DNA of 16,517 nucleotides from Lysobacterales bacterium (lineage in GTDB: Bacteria; Pseudomonadota; Gammaproteobacteria; Xanthomonadales; SZUA-36): positions 1-16,517 of the forward strand of contig JAPHTE010000344.1 in assembly GCA_026196445.1 (NCBI GenBank). Reading direction: 5' to 3'. Made by a program: the position numbers and the translations under genes. Each line of letters starts with the position of its first letter. Position 1 is the stretch's first letter. A model generated the notes under the pieces. The model made no database searches and was not told where the DNA came from. It was given only the letters and a program-made list of their open reading frames with translations. Below, in pieces: positions 14,699-16,517 of this stretch.

Positions 14699-14745
14699 TG
14701 CAACGTGGGGGTGCAACGTTTGAGGCGTTCGAGGGGCTGCAATAT
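14699..14745. repeat. Direct repeats in the pyrE-xth divergent promoter region
   Basis: TGCAACGT occurs at 14699-14706 and again at 14712-14719, a 13-base period, with a degenerate third copy TGCAATAT at 14738-14745. They lie in the 139-base gap between the two divergent starts. A weak plus-strand promoter overlaps them (TTGAGG 14720-14725, TATGTG 14743-14748, 17 bases apart). The repeats could be operator half-sites or chance. Confidence 0.3.
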
Positions 14746-14807
14746 GTGCCAGCGGCATGTATGCTGCTTGCCTGCACCTGGGAGTCTCTGAACAGAGAAG
14801 AAATGCT

Positions 14808-15590
14808 ATGCGGATTATCAGTATTAACACCAACGGCATCCGGGCTGCGGCCCGCAAGGGTTTTTTTGACTGGATGCACGAGCAGCGGGCGGACGTGGTG
14901 TGTATACAGGAGACCAAGGCCCAGCAGCACCAGCTGAGCGACCCGGTGTTTGCGCCCGAGGGTTACCACTGCTTTTTCCACGACGCCCGAAAAAAGGGTT
15001 ACAGCGGGGTTGCGATCTATACTCCGCATGAACCCCACCAGGTGCATTTTGGCATCGGTTGGGATGTCATGGACGACGAGGGTCGCTGGATAAGGGCGGA
15101 TTTTGGCAACCTGAGCGTGGTGTCTTTATACATGCAATCGGGCTCATCGAAGGAGGAGCGGCAACAGATCAAGTACCGGGCCATGGATTATTTGCAACCG
15201 ATCCTGAAAAAAATGGCTCGAGATGGTCGTGATTACGTAATCTGCGGTGACTGGAATATCGCGCATAAAAAAATCGATATCAAGAACTGGCGTGGCAACC
15301 AGAAAAACTCCGGTTTTCTGCCGGAGGAACGCGCCTGGATGGATGAATTGTTTGGCCCGGTCGGTATGGTCGATGTGTTCCGGCAGATCGAGCCCGGTGA
15401 GCATCAGTACACCTGGTGGTCCAATCGAGGACAGGCCTGGGCCAATAACACCGGTTGGCGTATCGATTACCACGTGGCGACTCCCGCGGTAGCGGCCACG
15501 GCGCAAGCGGTTGAAATCTACAAGAACGAACGTTTTTCGGACCACGCGCCGTTGACGATCGACTACGACTACGAGATCAGCGGCAGGTAG
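14808..15590 (+). CDS. xthA: Exodeoxyribonuclease III, Crc-like subfamily
   Basis: A 260-residue member of the exonuclease-endonuclease-phosphatase fold. The closest family I recall is Pseudomonas Crc and the related ExoIII enzymes: shared blocks include MRIIS at the start, VKNWR-like IKNWRGNQ, FLPEERAWMDE and HQYTWW. Unlike Crc, the nuclease residues are intact: N7 in NTNGIR, E35 in IQETKA, Y108, D148 and N150 in CGDWNIAH, D220 in WRIDYH, D245-H246 in SDHAPL. It should therefore be an active AP endonuclease and 3'-to-5' exonuclease of base excision repair. The ATG at 14808 follows GAGAAG by seven bases; the frame is open to 14757 but without homology. It is divergent from pyrE, and the ampG frame begins seven bases after its stop. 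Confidence 0.93.
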   Translation: MRIISINTNGIRAAARKGFFDWMHEQRADVVCIQETKAQQHQLSDPVFAPEGYHCFFHDARKKGYSGVAIYTPHEPHQVHFGIGWDVMDDEGRWIRADFGNLSVVSLYMQSGSSKEERQQIKYRAMDYLQPILKKMARDGRDYVICGDWNIAHKKIDIKNWRGNQKNSGFLPEERAWMDELFGPVGMVDVFRQIEPGEHQYTWWSNRGQAWANNTGWRIDYHVATPAVAATAQAVEIYKNERFSDHAPLTIDYDYEISGR

Positions 15591-15597
15591 CGGTACA

Positions 15598-16517
15598 TTG
15601 AATAGCGGACACCGACGCTGGCAGGAGATCCTGTTCAATCGCAAGATGGTGACCTGCGTGTTGCTGGGCTTTTCATCAGGCATGCCCTTGTTTGTCGGCA
15701 CCCACCTGGTACCGGCGTGGTTGCGCAGCAACGAGGTGGACCTGGCCACGATCGGCCTGTTCGCCATCCTGGGCCTGCCATACACGTGGAAGTTCCTGTG
15801 GTCGCCGTTGATGGACCGTTACCGCCTGCCGTTTCTCGGCCGGCGCCGCGGTTGGGCGTTGATCACGCAGATTGGACTACTGCTGGCCATCGGCGCCACG
15901 GGGCAGTTCGACCCGGCAGAGTCTTTGCAGGGCATCGTTATCATGGTGTTCGTGGTGGCCCTGTTCAGCGCCAGCCAGGACATTGTACTGGATGCCTACC
16001 GGCGGGAATTATTGGCCGACGATGAACTCGGCACCGGCACTTCCCTGTGGATCAACGCCTATCGTATCTCGTTGCTGGTGCCTGGCTCTCTGGGCCTGAT
16101 ACTGTCCGATCACCTGCCATGGTCGGCCGTGTTCTGGATTGTTGCCGTGTTCATGCTAATCGGTATTGCCACCACCCTATCCATCCGCGAAGTCAGTGAT
16201 GACTCGCTGGCGCCGCACACATTGAGGAATGCGGTCATCGATCCGTTCAGAGAGTTTTTCCAGCGCGATGGCATCCGGCAGGGCTTGGCGATCCTGGCTT
16301 TCATGTTCCTGTACAAGCTGGGTGACAACATGGCCACGGCTCTGGCCACGCCGTTTTACCTGGACATGGGCTATACACGCACCGAGATCGGCTCGGTGGC
16401 CAAGTTGGCGGGTCTGTGGTCGATGATAGCTGGTGGAATACTCGGTGGCGCCATCATGCTCAAGGTCAGCATCAACCGCGCCCTGTGGATGTTCGGCTTT
16501 GTACAGATATTGACCAT
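15598..16517 (+). CDS. ampG: Muropeptide permease AmpG (3' end outside window)
   Basis: Inner-membrane transporter of the major facilitator superfamily that imports anhydro-muropeptides for peptidoglycan recycling and, where ampC is inducible, feeds its induction. About 306 codons are present, open to the right edge. The frame matches E. coli AmpG throughout: LLGFSSGMPLF, the loop KFLWSPLMDRYRLPFLGRRRGW (about 57-78), SASQDIVLDAYRRELL, a FREFFQRDG linker and LYKLGDNMATAL. Several hydrophobic segments, seven or eight by eye, fall in this part. I place the start at the TTG at 15598, preceded by AGG at suitable distance; the next ATG, at 15646, would remove the conserved lead-in WQEILFNRKM. The gene is seven bases after the exonuclease stop, so they are probably one transcript. 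Confidence 0.93.
   Translation, partial: MNSGHRRWQEILFNRKMVTCVLLGFSSGMPLFVGTHLVPAWLRSNEVDLATIGLFAILGLPYTWKFLWSPLMDRYRLPFLGRRRGWALITQIGLLLAIGATGQFDPAESLQGIVIMVFVVALFSASQDIVLDAYRRELLADDELGTGTSLWINAYRISLLVPGSLGLILSDHLPWSAVFWIVAVFMLIGIATTLSIREVSDDSLAPHTLRNAVIDPFREFFQRDGIRQGLAILAFMFLYKLGDNMATALATPFYLDMGYTRTEIGSVAKLAGLWSMIAGGILGGAIMLKVSINRALWMFGFVQILT

Noticed and set aside
14669..14917. Longer pyrE start at 14917
   Set aside because: The extension overlaps the divergent exonuclease gene and the product from 14668 already has the exact family length.

Overview
The window reads as an ordinary chromosomal housekeeping segment of a free-living gammaproteobacterium. Almost all of it is coding, and every gene has a clear gammaproteobacterial family. 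PlsB, Fis, the UvrD type and a Crc-like exonuclease III divergent from pyrE all point to Gammaproteobacteria. The Crc/pyrE arrangement resembles Pseudomonas and Xanthomonas relatives more than enterics. I cannot name a genus. I see no tRNA, rRNA, CRISPR array, insertion sequence or prophage gene.

Layout, left to right. (1) Positions 2-412, plus strand: the 3' end of a cyclopropane-fatty-acid synthase gene, converging on (2) a minus-strand argS-SPOR pair (2851-510). (3) Positions 2852-3298: a non-coding stretch holding an argS promoter, a cluster of DnaA-box-like sites and an AT-rich segment. (4) ydcH (plus strand), converging on plsB (minus strand); the two share a hairpin over their stop codons. 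(5) A structured 5' leader upstream of plsB ends in a strong rho-independent terminator. (6) A long minus-strand run reads, in transcription order, pyrE, DUF4124 protein, DUF3426 zinc-ribbon protein, fis, purH, purD, uvrD, pyrF (14668 down to 6338), then plsB. (7) Divergent from pyrE, on the plus strand, are a Crc-like exonuclease III and ampG, which runs off the right edge.

Functionally, the long run groups the last two steps of UMP synthesis (pyrE, pyrF) with three reactions of IMP synthesis (purD, and bifunctional purH), a nucleoid regulator (fis) and a repair helicase (uvrD). Junctions are tight: pyrE overlaps the DUF4124 gene, purD stops exactly where uvrD starts, and argS overlaps the SPOR gene, so translational coupling is likely. 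Lipid genes (plsB, cfa) and envelope genes (SPOR protein, ampG) flank the cluster.

I found no clearly new protein system. The signals most worth testing are regulatory: the attenuator-like or small-RNA leader before plsB, the DnaA-box cluster before argS, and the catalytically intact Crc homologue coupled to ampG. Two genes (argS and ampG) appear to start with TTG.
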